This document shows, piece by piece, positions 26,403 to 35,388 of a stretch of DNA of 64,000 nucleotides. This DNA is from Ahrensia sp. R2A130 (GTDB lineage: Bacteria; Pseudomonadota; Alphaproteobacteria; Rhizobiales; Rhizobiaceae): the NCBI RefSeq assembly GCF_000179775.1, contig NZ_AEEB01000003.1, positions 682,001 to 746,000 of the forward strand, written 5' to 3'. The notes beneath the pieces were generated by a model. That model did no database searches and had not been told where the DNA came from. It worked only from the letters and a program-made list of their open reading frames with translations. Numbering within the stretch: the stretch's first letter is position 1; every line of letters begins with the position of its first letter. Position numbers and translations under genes: made by a program.

Positions 26403-27701
26403 CTATTGCTCGGCGCGATGGGGCAGCTTGAATATCTGGCCGATGTAAATCCGGTTAGGATTGCGGATTTGCTCGCGGTTGGCCTCATAGATCGTGGTGT
26501 AGCGAACGCCTTGCCCGTAGTTGCGTCGCGATATGCGCCACAGGTTGTCGCCCGGCTTGATGATGATTGCAGACCCTGTTCGGATGGGCACCGTATAGGT
26601 TGGCGAAGCCGCTTGCGCAGGCGGTGATGCGACAGGGGTCACACTTGCTACATCTGCGCTATCGTTCAGCGGTTCATGCACCAGCGGAACCTCCGCACGG
26701 CCCGTAACCTCTCCTGATGTTGCATCAAGTACGTCGGCACGAACCGAGTGAGAGCCCGCTGCCAAAGGAAATTCCTTTTTCACCAAAAAGCGATCATCCT
26801 GCGTTCCACGCGCTGTGCCCACCTCTTCGTTATTTATGTAAACGCGTACTGATTTTCCGCGTTTGACAGCGCCGGCGATGAAGACCGTATCGTTTTCAAC
26901 CTCGACCGCCTCAACGGAGACGGCTGTTGGATTCTTCGCAGCGACAGGTGCAACCTGCTGAGCAACCGCCTCTTCGACCACGGGTTTTGGCGGCAAAAGC
27001 ACAGCATCATTAGTTGCTTCAGTTGGTGCAGGCTCAACATTCGGTTCTTCTTGGGCTGGCGGCACAGCGTCAGTGGCGACACCCTTGGCAGGTGCGATGG
27101 ACGCTACCTCCACCTCTTCCGCAAACGGCTTGGCTACGATGCGGCTGGGCAATCCGCCCTCTACGATCATGGCCAACACACCATCTTTGTTCGTTGAATT
27201 GCGGTCGGGAATGCGAACCACTCCGCCTTGCGCTGACACGATGGAAGCAGAGCCTTCCAGTGTGGCGCGAAGTGAGAACGTGTAGTCGCCGGGCGACAGT
27301 TCTGCGCCAGGCAGAATTACGAATTCGCCAGCGTTCGACGCCTTCGTGGTCGCGATGACCTCCCCATTCTGATCGATAAGCTCGACCGAAGCGTTTGCTG
27401 GCGCACGACCGGCGATGAGTATTGAGCCATCTTTTTCGACCCGCAAAATATCGAAAGATGGAGGCTTTGGTCCCAGGGCAGATTTAGTAATTTCGGGAAC
27501 CTTCACAGCCGGTTTAAGATCGGCCTTGGCTTGGTCTGTATTAGCGAGAGCAATCGGTGCCGGTGAAACGTCTTGAGAGAACAGATCAATATCGTTGACC
27601 ACGACGTAACCAGCCACCAAAGCCGCAGAGGCGGTTGCAACACCGGCTGCTGGCACCCAAGCCGCAAAATTCCCCAGAAAACCCAACATACGCACCACCA
27701 C
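26403..27701 (-). CDS. LysM domain protein with Ig-like repeats
   Basis: Predicted inner-membrane-anchored periplasmic protein of 432 residues. A single helix near the N-terminus (about 12-36) is followed by an Ala/Pro/Glu-rich region. Two beta-rich segments resemble bacterial Ig-like modules (about 75-150, ILIAGRAPANASVELIDQNG; and about 270-345, VFIAGAVKRGKSVRVYINNE). A C-terminal LysM domain (about 378-430) reads IIIKPGDNLWRISRRNYGQG and should bind peptidoglycan. Similar proteins are common in Rhizobiales but their role is unknown. It is transcribed away from the LOG gene. Confidence 0.85.
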   Translation of the reverse strand: MVVRMLGFLGNFAAWVPAAGVATASAALVAGYVVVNDIDLFSQDVSPAPIALANTDQAKADLKPAVKVPEITKSALGPKPPSFDILRVEKDGSILIAGRAPANASVELIDQNGEVIATTKASNAGEFVILPGAELSPGDYTFSLRATLEGSASIVSAQGGVVRIPDRNSTNKDGVLAMIVEGGLPSRIVAKPFAEEVEVASIAPAKGVATDAVPPAQEEPNVEPAPTEATNDAVLLPPKPVVEEAVAQQVAPVAAKNPTAVSVEAVEVENDTVFIAGAVKRGKSVRVYINNEEVGTARGTQDDRFLVKKEFPLAAGSHSVRADVLDATSGEVTGRAEVPLVHEPLNDSADVASVTPVASPPAQAASPTYTVPIRTGSAIIIKPGDNLWRISRRNYGQGVRYTTIYEANREQIRNPNRIYIGQIFKLPHRAEQ

Positions 27702-27783
27702 CTTTCGCCCCTGCCCAAACTAAACTCCACAGGCAGAAAAACCTTGAGAGCATATGATCTGGGCACAGCGTGGTTAACACATT

Positions 27784-28410
27784 ATGGCGACAGGAACCAA
27801 ACGCAGCCCAAACGCAACAGAGACTCGCCCCATGGCCACATCGACGACCAAACCCGCATTCAAAAATATCTGCGTCTATTGCGGCTCCTCACCGGGTACC
27901 GATGATCGCTATGTCGCGGAAGCAACACAACTGGGCGGGCTCATAGCAAATGCCGATATGGGCCTGATCTATGGCGGTGGTGACCGTGGCCTTATGGGCG
28001 CGGTAGCCAGGGGCGTTTTGGCGGGCGGCGGCAAAGTGACCGGCATCATCCCGACCTTCCTGATCAAGCGCGAGCAGGAGCACGGTGCAGATGAACTCGC
28101 CGGTGCAGACATGATCGAAGTGCCCGACATGCACACCCGCAAGCGCATGATGTTCGACCGCGCAGACGCGTTCGTCGCCTTGCCCGGCGGCATCGGCACA
28201 TTAGAAGAGCTGGTGGAAATTCTAACCTGGTCGCAGCTCGGCCAGCACGACAAGCCGATGGTTCTGTTGAATTCCGGCGGTTTCTGGACCCCCTACAGCG
28301 AGCTGATGGACCACATGGAAGGTGCAGGCTTTCTGCACAGCCCTCATCGCGCGCGCCCGTTGATGAGCGACACGGTGGAAGGCATCATCCCTGCTTTGCA
28401 GGCCGCATGA
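27784..28410 (+). CDS. LOG family protein (TIGR00730), probable nucleotide 5'-monophosphate phosphoribohydrolase
   Basis: Cytoplasmic Rossmann-like enzyme, 208 residues from the first ATG or 192 from a second ATG at 27832 (MATSTTKPAF). ICVYCGSSPG and the catalytic signature PGGIGTLEELVEILTW identify the LOG/YgdH-like family, whose members cleave the N-glycosidic bond of nucleotide monophosphates, including cytokinin ribotides. The first 16 residues (Thr/Arg/Asn-rich) are not part of the fold, so the second start may be the true one. The 3' end overlaps the convergent rarD gene by 26 bases. The physiological substrate is uncertain. Confidence 0.9.
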   Translation: MATGTKRSPNATETRPMATSTTKPAFKNICVYCGSSPGTDDRYVAEATQLGGLIANADMGLIYGGGDRGLMGAVARGVLAGGGKVTGIIPTFLIKREQEHGADELAGADMIEVPDMHTRKRMMFDRADAFVALPGGIGTLEELVEILTWSQLGQHDKPMVLLNSGGFWTPYSELMDHMEGAGFLHSPHRARPLMSDTVEGIIPALQAA

Positions 28411-29296
28411 CGGATATCGTGTAAAGCACCAAAGCGCTCCAAATCAGCGCGAAAGTGATGATTTGCGCCATGTCCAACTCTTCGCCAAACAAAGTGAAGG
28501 ACAACAGAAAAATCATCGACGGGGCGATGTATTGCATCAGCCCCAGCGTCGCCAACCGCAGCCGTTTGGCGCTGTAGGCGTAGAGGATCAGTGGCGCAGC
28601 CGTAACAGGCCCGGCAAAAGCGAGCCACCCCGCCATCTCAAGCGATTGCGTGAAACGGCCCACGCCCTGCATTTCAGCCCAGATGAGATAGCCCAACGCG
28701 ATGGGAAACAGCAGCGCCACTTCCACGGTGAAACCCGCTGTCGGGCCGATGGCGACGGTTTTCCGCAGATAGCCGTAAAAGGCGAACGAAAATGCCAACG
28801 TCAGCGCGATCCATGGAAACGTGCCGCCAGATATCGTTTTCACCAGAACACCCGTCAGCGCGAGGCCGATGGCAATTTTCTGCAAGCGGTCCAACCGCTC
28901 CGATAGCAAAACCACGCCTAGAAGCACGGAAATGAGCGGGTTGATATAGTAGCCGAGCGCGGCCTGCGACGTGAGGTTCATCTCCACCGATAGAATATAG
29001 ACGCCCCAATTGACCGTTATGAAAGTCGCCGTGACGGCCATCATGGCAAGCAGTTTCGGCTGTTTCCGCAACGCCCACAATTCGCCCAACCGCCCGGTCG
29101 CTGCCAAAACGGCCAGCGCCACAGGCAGTGACCAGACCACGCGGTGCGCCAACATTTGCAGCACCGGCACGCCTTCCATCACCCAGAAATAGAGCGGCAG
29201 GAAACCCCACAACCCATAAGCGGCAAGCGCGTAGAAGAACCCGGCTTTTGCCTCATCGCCCGCCGGTTTAGGCGCGGGCGCAGCGAGAGTATTCAA
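28385..29296 (-). CDS. rarD: RarD-type EamA transporter
   Basis: Inner-membrane protein of 303 residues with about ten helices. GFFYALAAYGLWGFLPLYFWVMEGVP at the N-terminus and SQAALGYYINPLISVLLGVVLLSERLD in the middle are characteristic of RarD (chloramphenicol-sensitive protein) family members. I chose the TTG at 29296 as start because it overlaps the cimA stop as TTGA, preserving the coupled pattern seen between cysS and cimA. The open frame continues upstream inside cimA without homology. The substrate is unknown. Confidence 0.88.
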   Translation of the reverse strand: MNTLAAPAPKPAGDEAKAGFFYALAAYGLWGFLPLYFWVMEGVPVLQMLAHRVVWSLPVALAVLAATGRLGELWALRKQPKLLAMMAVTATFITVNWGVYILSVEMNLTSQAALGYYINPLISVLLGVVLLSERLDRLQKIAIGLALTGVLVKTISGGTFPWIALTLAFSFAFYGYLRKTVAIGPTAGFTVEVALLFPIALGYLIWAEMQGVGRFTQSLEMAGWLAFAGPVTAAPLILYAYSAKRLRLATLGLMQYIAPSMIFLLSFTLFGEELDMAQIITFALIWSALVLYTISVMRPAKQG

Positions 29297-30891
29297 GCGG
29301 TCGCCCCGCTCTTCACCAGCTTGTAGTTCAGGCTGTCGATCAGCGCCTGAAACGAGGCATCGATGATGTTGTCGGACACGCCGACCGTCCACCAGCGCGC
29401 GCCTTCGGCATCGGCGGATTCGATCAACACGCGCGTGATGGCCTCGGTGCCGCCGTTCAGGATGCGGACCTTATAATCCACCAGTTCCAGCCCTTCGATC
29501 TCGCTCTGGTAGCGGCCGAGATCTGTACGCAAAGCCTTATCGAGCGCGTTGACGGGACCGTTGCCTTCGGCGACGGACAGGAGAATTTCGCCGCCCACTT
29601 CCAGTTTCACCACGGCTTCAGACACGGTGATGACGTCGCCCATGGCGTTGAAACGGCGCTCCACCGATGTGCGGAAACCTTCCACGCGAAAAAACTCCGG
29701 CACGGTGCCGAGCGTGCGGCGGGCTAGCAGCTCGAAGCTGGCCTCAGCCGCTTCGTAAGCGTAGCCGGAAGCCTCGCGCTCTTTCACGATGGATATCAGC
29801 GTGTCGAGTTTCGGATCGTTCTTCGCCACTTCGATGCCGCGCCGCCCGAGCTGATCGAGAAAGTTCGATTTGCCGCCCTGATCGGACACCATGAGATTGC
29901 GGTTGTTGCCGACAGCTTCCGGCTCCACATGTTCATAAGTGGACGGGTCTTTGATAAGCGCGGAGGCATGAATGCCCGCTTTCGTGGCGAAGGCCGACGA
30001 GCCGACGTATGGCGCCTGCGTGTCCGGCGCGCGGTTGAGCAACTCGTCGAATGTGCGCGACAGTTTGGAAAGCCCGCGCAGTTTTTCGTCCGAAATTCCG
30101 ATCTCGAAGCGTTCGTTGAAAGACGGCTTCAGCCCCAACGTGCCGATGATGGTGATGAGATTGGCGTTGCCGCAACGTTCGCCGATACCGTTGATCGTGC
30201 CTTGAATTTGCCGCGCGCCGGCGTTGATGGCAGCCAGCGAATTGGCCACCGCCTGCCCTGTGTCGTCGTGGGCGTGGATGCCCAGATGGTCGCCCGGCAC
30301 GGCCTCCTCGATCACCGCTTCCACGATGGCGCGAATATCGATGGGCTGGGTGCCGCCATTGGTATCGCACAACACGACCCACCGCGCGCCCGCTTCCACC
30401 GCCGTGCGGGCGCAGGCCAGCGCGTACTCGCGGTTGGATTTGAAGCCATCGAAGAAGTGTTCGCAATCGACAAGGCACTCCTTGCCCGCCGCAATCGCGG
30501 CCTCGACAGACTGGCGGATGCTGTCGAGATTTTCCTCATTCGTGCAGCCCAGCGCCACGCGCACATGCACGTCCGACGCCTTGGCGACGTAGCAGATGGC
30601 CGACGCGCTGCTTTGCAAAATCGCGGCAAGCCCCGGATCGTTCGACACCGAAACCCCTGCCCGTTTCGTCATGCCGAATGCGGTGAAGGTGGCGTCTTTC
30701 GTGCGCGGTTTTTCGAAGAACGCTGTGTCCGTCGGGTTCGCACCGGGGTAGCCACCCTCGACGTAATCCAAACCGAACGCATCCAGCATTCCGGCAATGG
30801 CGATCTTGTCCTCGACCGAAAAATCGACGCCCGGCGTCTGCGCGCCATCGCGCAATGTGGTGTCGAATAGATACAGACGTTCGCGGCTCAT
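29293..30891 (-). CDS. cimA: (R)-citramalate synthase
   Basis: Condenses pyruvate and acetyl-CoA to citramalate, a threonine-independent entry to isoleucine; 532 residues. The catalytic TIM barrel (about 1-280) begins [19 protein letters not shown] and holds [21 protein letters not shown]. The C-terminal part (about 390-525) is the LeuA-type allosteric domain. The length and [14 protein letters not shown] match the TIGR00977 citramalate group better than 2-isopropylmalate synthase; homocitrate or methylthioalkylmalate activity is less likely. The ATG at 30891 overlaps the cysS stop as ATGA. Cytoplasmic. Confidence 0.93.
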   Translation of the reverse strand: MSRERLYLFDTTLRDGAQTPGVDFSVEDKIAIAGMLDAFGLDYVEGGYPGANPTDTAFFEKPRTKDATFTAFGMTKRAGVSVSNDPGLAAILQSSASAICYVAKASDVHVRVALGCTNEENLDSIRQSVEAAIAAGKECLVDCEHFFDGFKSNREYALACARTAVEAGARWVVLCDTNGGTQPIDIRAIVEAVIEEAVPGDHLGIHAHDDTGQAVANSLAAINAGARQIQGTINGIGERCGNANLITIIGTLGLKPSFNERFEIGISDEKLRGLSKLSRTFDELLNRAPDTQAPYVGSSAFATKAGIHASALIKDPSTYEHVEPEAVGNNRNLMVSDQGGKSNFLDQLGRRGIEVAKNDPKLDTLISIVKEREASGYAYEAAEASFELLARRTLGTVPEFFRVEGFRTSVERRFNAMGDVITVSEAVVKLEVGGEILLSVAEGNGPVNALDKALRTDLGRYQSEIEGLELVDYKVRILNGGTEAITRVLIESADAEGARWWTVGVSDNIIDASFQALIDSLNYKLVKSGATA

Positions 30892-32390
30892 CGAACCACC
30901 TCCCATGTCGTGGTTCGTTCACCCGTTTCCGGGTCTTTGCCATCTTTGAGTTGGATGCCTTGGGCGAGGAGTTCGTCACGGATACGATCAGCTACAGGCC
31001 AATTCTTTGAAGCTATCGCTTCGGCTCTTGACCGTACCGCATAGGCGATTTGGCTATCTCGCACGTCGTTTCTTGTTTGCTGAGGTGCTGGTTTTATGCC
31101 CAGCATCAGGAATATGCGAGCAAGTGCATCAAGCCAATCAGACTGCTTCTCTTCTGAGAGATTGTGATAGGAAACACGGAGTTCTCTGATTAGGAAATCA
31201 AGTACAGCCTTAAAATTGAGATCTTCAACTAGACTAAGAATTGTTCGATTGGCTGTCCTATATGCTGAGTTCGTGCCAGCGCGTTCTGGTGGGCGACTAA
31301 TAGCTTTCGCAAATGTCGACGTCATGAGACTGTCAAATATCCTATTCAACTTAATCAGAATGTCGTCCGCCTCTTCCAACCGCCGCACCGTGAAATCCAA
31401 TGGCTCACGATAATGCGTCATCAGGATTGCCAGTCGCACCACTTCACCCGGCCACTTGCGGCCACCCACCTTCTCCGTATGTAACAAGTCATGCACGGTG
31501 ATGAAGTTGCCGTCGCTTTTCGACATCTTCTTGCCCTCGACCTGCAGATAGCCGTTGTGCATCCACACGTTGGCCATGCGGTCGGTGCTGTTGGCGCAGC
31601 AGGATTGGGCGATTTCGTTTTCGTGGTGGGGGAAGATGAGGTCCAGCCCGCCGCCGTGAATGTCGAAGGTTTCGCCCAGATGGGCTTTCGACATGGCGGA
31701 ACATTCGATGTGCCAACCGGGGCGACCGTGGATGGTTTCGCCCCCAGATGAAGAAGTGAAGCCACCGTCCCAACCGGGCTCATCGGCAGCGCTTTCCTTC
31801 CACAAAACGAAGTCGCCGGGGTTGCGCTTGTGGCTTTCCACGGCGACCCGTGCGCCTGCTTGTTGGTCGTCCAGCTTGCGGTTGGACAGGACGCCGTAAT
31901 CATCGTCCGACGTGACGTCGAACAGCACCTCGCGCCCTTTCGCGCCGGACGCGACATAAGCGTTGCCCTTGGCAATGAGCGTGGAAATCATCTCCACCAT
32001 GCCGCCGATATGTTCGGTCGCTTTCGGCTCGACTGTGGGTTCGAGACAGCCGAGCGCCTTCATGTCGGCCTGAAACTGCGCGGTGGTGCTTTCCGTCACT
32101 TTCGCGATGGCCGCGTTCAAATCGAGATCGGGAAAATCGCGGCGGGCGCGGTCGATGATCTTGTCGTCGACATCGGTGATGTTGCGAACATATTTTACCG
32201 CATCCTCGCCGTAGATATGACGCAGCAGGCGAAACAGCACGTCGAACACGATGACAGGCCGCGCGTTGCCGATATGGGCGTGGTCATAGACCGTCGGCCC
32301 ACAGACATACATGCGAACGTTATTGGGATCGATTGGCGTGAACGGCTCCTTGGAGCGGGTCAGCGTGTTGTAGAGAGTGAGTTGGGTCAC
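30888..32390 (-). CDS. cysS: Cysteine-tRNA ligase
   Basis: Class I aminoacyl-tRNA synthetase charging tRNA-Cys; 500 residues. The zinc ligand Cys30 is in [25 protein letters not shown] lies at 39-42 and KMSKS at 288-292. The start is GTG (giving [10 protein letters not shown]), with a modest ribosome binding site. DNA encoding roughly residues 335-435 (31081-31380) falls to about 37-53% GC while both sides are near 58-62%, suggesting a recombined segment. A 13-codon Cys-Cys leader frame lies 77 bp upstream. First gene of a cysS-cimA-rarD unit. Confidence 0.97.
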   Translation of the reverse strand: MTQLTLYNTLTRSKEPFTPIDPNNVRMYVCGPTVYDHAHIGNARPVIVFDVLFRLLRHIYGEDAVKYVRNITDVDDKIIDRARRDFPDLDLNAAIAKVTESTTAQFQADMKALGCLEPTVEPKATEHIGGMVEMISTLIAKGNAYVASGAKGREVLFDVTSDDDYGVLSNRKLDDQQAGARVAVESHKRNPGDFVLWKESAADEPGWDGGFTSSSGGETIHGRPGWHIECSAMSKAHLGETFDIHGGGLDLIFPHHENEIAQSCCANSTDRMANVWMHNGYLQVEGKKMSKSDGNFITVHDLLHTEKVGGRKWPGEVVRLAILMTHYREPLDFTVRRLEEADDILIKLNRIFDSLMTSTFAKAISRPPERAGTNSAYRTANRTILSLVEDLNFKAVLDFLIRELRVSYHNLSEEKQSDWLDALARIFLMLGIKPAPQQTRNDVRDSQIAYAVRSRAEAIASKNWPVADRIRDELLAQGIQLKDGKDPETGERTTTWEVVR

Positions 32391-32466
32391 GGATAAATCT
32401 CGGCTGTGGCAGGGAAGCTGCGGACCGGAATTGAGGATGTGGCAAAGATCGACCGGCCCGAGAAAC

Positions 32467-32508
32467 TCAGGAAATAATAATGCAGCAGATGGTGATGCGC
32501 ATGGTCAT
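32467..32508 (-). CDS. Putative cysteine-rich leader peptide upstream of cysS
   Basis: A short open frame reads [13 protein letters not shown] then stop. The two adjacent Cys codons (TGC TGC) lie 77 bp before the cysS start, on the same strand. A GAGG stands seven bases before the second ATG, favouring an 11-residue [11 protein letters not shown] product. Cys-codon runs in leader peptides can sense charged tRNA-Cys by ribosome stalling, as known for Cys-rich leaders in Actinobacteria and for other amino-acid leaders. A role in cysS attenuation is inference; no clear terminator/antiterminator pair was identified between the leader and cysS. Confidence 0.45.
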   Translation of the reverse strand: MTMRITICCIIIS

Positions 32509-32539
32509 GCCTCGCTTATCGTTGCCACACACCCTGCCG

Positions 32540-33169
32540 TCAAGACGTGAAGAAGCGTTGAAGCAGCGATAGCGCAAGAAGCGCCATGATGATCGCGATG
32601 ATACCGTCCAAAATCTGCCACGCCCGCGGCTTGGCAAAAAGCGGTGTCAGCAGCCGCGCCCCGTAACCGAGCGAGAAGAACCACACGAAAGACGCCAGCA
32701 CGGCACCGACGGCGAAGGCCACCCGCGCATCGCCCACATATTGCGCCGAAATACCCCCCACCAGCACCACGGTATCGAGATAGACATGGGGGTTCAAAAA
32801 CGTGAACGCGAGCAAGGTGGAAACCGCCTTGCCCAGCGATGCAGGCGCCTGCCCCTCCACCGCCAAAGCGTCCGGCTTCCACGCCCGCCATGCCGCTTGC
32901 AGCGCGTAAACTGTTAGGAAGATCGCGCCGCCCAAGGTGACGACTTTCAGCAAGGTTGGGTTCGACTGCACCAACGTGCCGACGCCTGCCACACCGGCGA
33001 TGATGAGCGCAGCATCCGCCGTCGCCGCGATGAGGCAAAGGATGAAAACATGGGACCGCAGCAGTCCCTGCCGCAGCAGAAATGCGTTCTGCGCACCGAT
33101 AGCGATGATAAGACCACCGCCCAGCGCAAAGCCGCTGGCAACGGGCCAGAACAGAGACGTATTTTCCAT
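32540..33169 (-). CDS. LysE/ArgO family amino acid exporter
   Basis: Inner-membrane exporter of 209 residues with five to six helices. The N-terminal GGGLIIAIGAQNAFLLRQGL (about 18-37) is the LysE/ArgO signature, and FLNPHVYLDTVVLVGGISAQY matches ArgO more closely than RhtB. The expected substrate is lysine or arginine. Its ATG overlaps the stop of the upstream SRAP gene by one base (TGATG), an unusual pairing that suggests co-transcription. No LysG/ArgP regulator is adjacent. Confidence 0.92.
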   Translation of the reverse strand: MENTSLFWPVASGFALGGGLIIAIGAQNAFLLRQGLLRSHVFILCLIAATADAALIIAGVAGVGTLVQSNPTLLKVVTLGGAIFLTVYALQAAWRAWKPDALAVEGQAPASLGKAVSTLLAFTFLNPHVYLDTVVLVGGISAQYVGDARVAFAVGAVLASFVWFFSLGYGARLLTPLFAKPRAWQILDGIIAIIMALLALSLLQRFFTS

Positions 33170-33912
33170 CAGAACATCGACAATTGTTGTTCAGCCGCTT
33201 CCGGCGCTTTGCCGTCATCGGTCATCGGCTCGACGCGCGTTTGAATGGCGCGGGCATCATTAGCGACCTTGTTCACCGCTTTGCCCACCGGAATTGCTTC
33301 GAAAAAATCGTCCTGCACCGGCACCATCAGGTCAGCGACATCGCGTGGTTCCTGCGTGCGGCAATCCAGCCAACGGTCGAAATCTTTCGGCTGAATGACC
33401 AGCGGCAAGCGGTGGTGGATCGGTGCAAAACTGTCGTTTGCCGCAGTGGTGATGATGCAGCCCGTGTCCATTTCCGTGCCGCCCGGCTCCGTCCATGTTT
33501 CCATCAACGCACCGAACGCGATGATGCCATCATCGCGGGGCCTCACATAATAAGGTTGGCTCGGCTGCCCCTTCCCGAAGCGCTGCCATTCGTAAAAACC
33601 GGAGACCGGAATGAGCGCGCGGCGGTGGCGCATGGCGTGGCGGAAGGAGGGTTTGGAAATCGCCGTCTCACTACGCGCATTGATGATGAGTGGGAAGTCC
33701 TTAGGGTCTTCTACCCATGTGGGCAGAAATCCCCACCGCACGAGAAGCGCGTTCCGCTCCTGCCCGCCCAGTTCTCCCACCATCAAGATCGGCTGCGTCG
33801 GCGCGATGTTGAGGCGCGGCGCAAGCGCGGGACCACGGTCCACATTGGAGCGCAGCGCAAACTGCCGCACCATTTCCGTCCAATTGGTTTCAAGGCTGAA
33901 TCGCCCGCACAT
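33169..33912 (-). CDS. SOS response-associated peptidase (SRAP/YedK/HMCES family)
   Basis: Protein that crosslinks to abasic sites in single-stranded DNA; 247 residues from MCGRFSLETN. I chose this start because Cys2 must become the N-terminus for thiazolidine crosslinking; the longer frame has no homology. The glutamate of VSGFYEWQRF and histidines of FAPIHHRLPLVI, both catalytic in the family, are intact. Despite the family name, no GTTC-N7-GTTC box lies upstream. Its stop overlaps the LysE-type gene. Confidence 0.94.
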   Translation of the reverse strand: MCGRFSLETNWTEMVRQFALRSNVDRGPALAPRLNIAPTQPILMVGELGGQERNALLVRWGFLPTWVEDPKDFPLIINARSETAISKPSFRHAMRHRRALIPVSGFYEWQRFGKGQPSQPYYVRPRDDGIIAFGALMETWTEPGGTEMDTGCIITTAANDSFAPIHHRLPLVIQPKDFDRWLDCRTQEPRDVADLMVPVQDDFFEAIPVGKAVNKVANDARAIQTRVEPMTDDGKAPEAAEQQLSMF

Positions 33913-33979
33913 GGTCAGCCTCCTGTCGCCACAAACATCCAACCCTGTTCCTAACCGAAGCGCTGCGCTAAGCGAAGCC

Positions 33980-34432
33980 ATGCCATCCAAGTCTTCACGC
34001 CATTATCCCACCTCGCCGCTGCTCGGCGCTTGCACCGCGATCTGGCGTGGCGAGAAAATTCTGCTCGCCCGCCGCTCGGTCAATCCGAATGCTGGCACAT
34101 GGGCCATGCCCGGCGGGTTGGTGGAACTGGGCGAGACGGTGGAAGACGCGGCGCGGCGCGAAGTAAAAGAGGAAACCCGCCTCACCATCGACCGTGTGGC
34201 CTTCAACCGCTTTTTCGAAATCATCATGCGCGATGGCGATGACCGAGTTGAGCGCCACTACGTCTTGGCCATGTTCGTCGCCCTAAGCCCATACGGCATT
34301 GCCGTGGCAGGCGATGATGCAGCAGCGGTGAACTGGTTTACGCTGGACGAGTTGGACGGCATTCCGCTGACCGCCAACACCCTAGAACTGGTGCGAGAGA
34401 GCCGAAAATTCATTACCGAACTGCAGGCTTGA
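33980..34432 (+). CDS. Nudix hydrolase
   Basis: Cytoplasmic pyrophosphohydrolase of 150 residues. The Nudix box runs GGLVELGETVEDAARREVKEET (about 47-68); the catalytic REVKEE is intact, while the Gly usually following EE-x is replaced by Arg. YPTSPLLGACTAIWRGEKILLARR resembles ADP-ribose pyrophosphatase-like Nudix proteins. No DNA-binding domain is fused, so it is not NrtR. The ATG at 33980 fits the divergent promoter region shared with the SRAP gene. The 3' end overlaps the next gene as TTGA. Confidence 0.92.
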   Translation: MPSKSSRHYPTSPLLGACTAIWRGEKILLARRSVNPNAGTWAMPGGLVELGETVEDAARREVKEETRLTIDRVAFNRFFEIIMRDGDDRVERHYVLAMFVALSPYGIAVAGDDAAAVNWFTLDELDGIPLTANTLELVRESRKFITELQA

Positions 34433-34893
34433 AGAATCGCCTTGAAGCCGCCCCCATGCTGGGCCAAACATGCCACATGTTGCGCTTCGCTATTCCAGTT
34501 TTGATTGTTCTTTGCCTCGCCAATCCCGCCCTCGCGCAAGATGCGGCTTTGGAGGACACCGAGGTAACGCCACCGCCTGCAGCAGAATTGTTAGCACCCT
34601 ACGACCCGAAGCTTATGCGTTTATCGGAAGTGCTGGGTTCAATTCATTATCTGCGGGCTTTGTGCGGCACCAACGAAGGCAGCAAGTGGCGTGACGCCAT
34701 GGCGAACATGGTCGAACTTGAAGAGCCGCAGCCCAAGCGGAAAGCGCGCATGATCGCACGATTCAACCGCGGTTATCGTGCATTCGATGCCAGCTACACC
34801 ACTTGCACATCATCCGCCCGACTCGCATCACAGCGCTACGTCGAAGAAGGGGCTCAACTGGCCGGACAGATCAACCGCCGTTACGGGCGCTGA
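34429..34893 (+). CDS. TIGR02301 family protein
   Basis: Predicted exported protein, conserved in Rhizobiales, function unknown. A signal peptide (LRFAIPVLIVLCLANPALAQD) precedes the family core YDPKLMRLSEVLGSIHYLRALCG, with a second Cys in SYTTCTSS that may form a disulfide. The C-terminus ends with YVEEGAQLAGQINRRYGR, also typical. Several starts are possible: TTG at 34429 overlapping the Nudix stop (154 residues), or ATG at 34456 or 34477 (138 residues). The last gives the most usual signal peptide. Confidence 0.85.
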   Translation: MKNRLEAAPMLGQTCHMLRFAIPVLIVLCLANPALAQDAALEDTEVTPPPAAELLAPYDPKLMRLSEVLGSIHYLRALCGTNEGSKWRDAMANMVELEEPQPKRKARMIARFNRGYRAFDASYTTCTSSARLASQRYVEEGAQLAGQINRRYGR

Positions 34894-35055
34894 AGGAAAC
34901 GGCTTATCGGTGGATAAGCGGGCAGTGTGTCTGCGCGCATTAACCTTTTCGTCACACTCTGCCGACCGACCGGTTCACACATCGGCGCCAAAGCGTTAGA
35001 TAAAGCGCTGAGATCGGAGCATGTACTCCGGCGACGCCAAGGCGAGACGGGCAAT

Positions 35056-35316
35056 ATGATTCTGGATTCTGATGAAAATCTTGACGCGCTTATTCGCGAA
35101 GAGAAGCAGCGCGTTGCCAGTCATTTCCTGCACGAAGCATGGGACAGCGCACTGGAAGAAGGCATCGAGCCAACGATCCTAGCTGATTCTGCCATTGATG
35201 TAGCCCTGACACGCCTCTTCACCGAAGCCGGCGAAGACAACGTACGCGGCCTTATCGAAAGTCTGTCAGATCGTCTTGCTTCCGGCCATTTCGACGCCAG
35301 CCGCGTGCTGCAATAG
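35056..35316 (+). CDS. Conserved hypothetical protein, small and acidic
   Basis: I do not recognise a family. The product from the ATG at 35056 has 86 residues, is predicted helical and acidic (MILDSDENLDALIREEKQ...), and has no membrane segment or cysteine. The ATG follows GGCGAGACGGG, an acceptable ribosome binding site. A longer in-frame start at 34927 would add a basic segment without features. Codon use matches neighbours, and the frame is not shadowed by another gene, so it is probably real. Similar helical proteins of this size occur in Rhizobiales annotated as hypothetical. Confidence 0.6.
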   Translation: MILDSDENLDALIREEKQRVASHFLHEAWDSALEEGIEPTILADSAIDVALTRLFTEAGEDNVRGLIESLSDRLASGHFDASRVLQ

Positions 35317-35388
35317 CCGCAACGCGCCTCTGCCTGCCAATCGACTCTATACGTGGAAACAAAACACGGCTGTGCTAGCACTACCGGC

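Noticed and set aside
29929..30870. 313-codon plus-strand open frame
   Set aside because: It is antisense to cimA; the product is Arg-rich and featureless.
32480..32572. 30-codon plus-strand frame starting [10 protein letters not shown]
   Set aside because: It is the mirror of the cysS leader frame and runs into the antisense of the LysE-type gene. It has no ribosome binding site of note.
32505..33218. 237-codon minus-strand frame
   Set aside because: It overlaps the LysE-type gene in a different frame, and the translation is Arg/Gly/Cys-rich noise.
33184..33954. 256-codon plus-strand open frame
   Set aside because: It is antisense to the SRAP gene, whose catalytic residues are intact. There is no domain in the mirror product.
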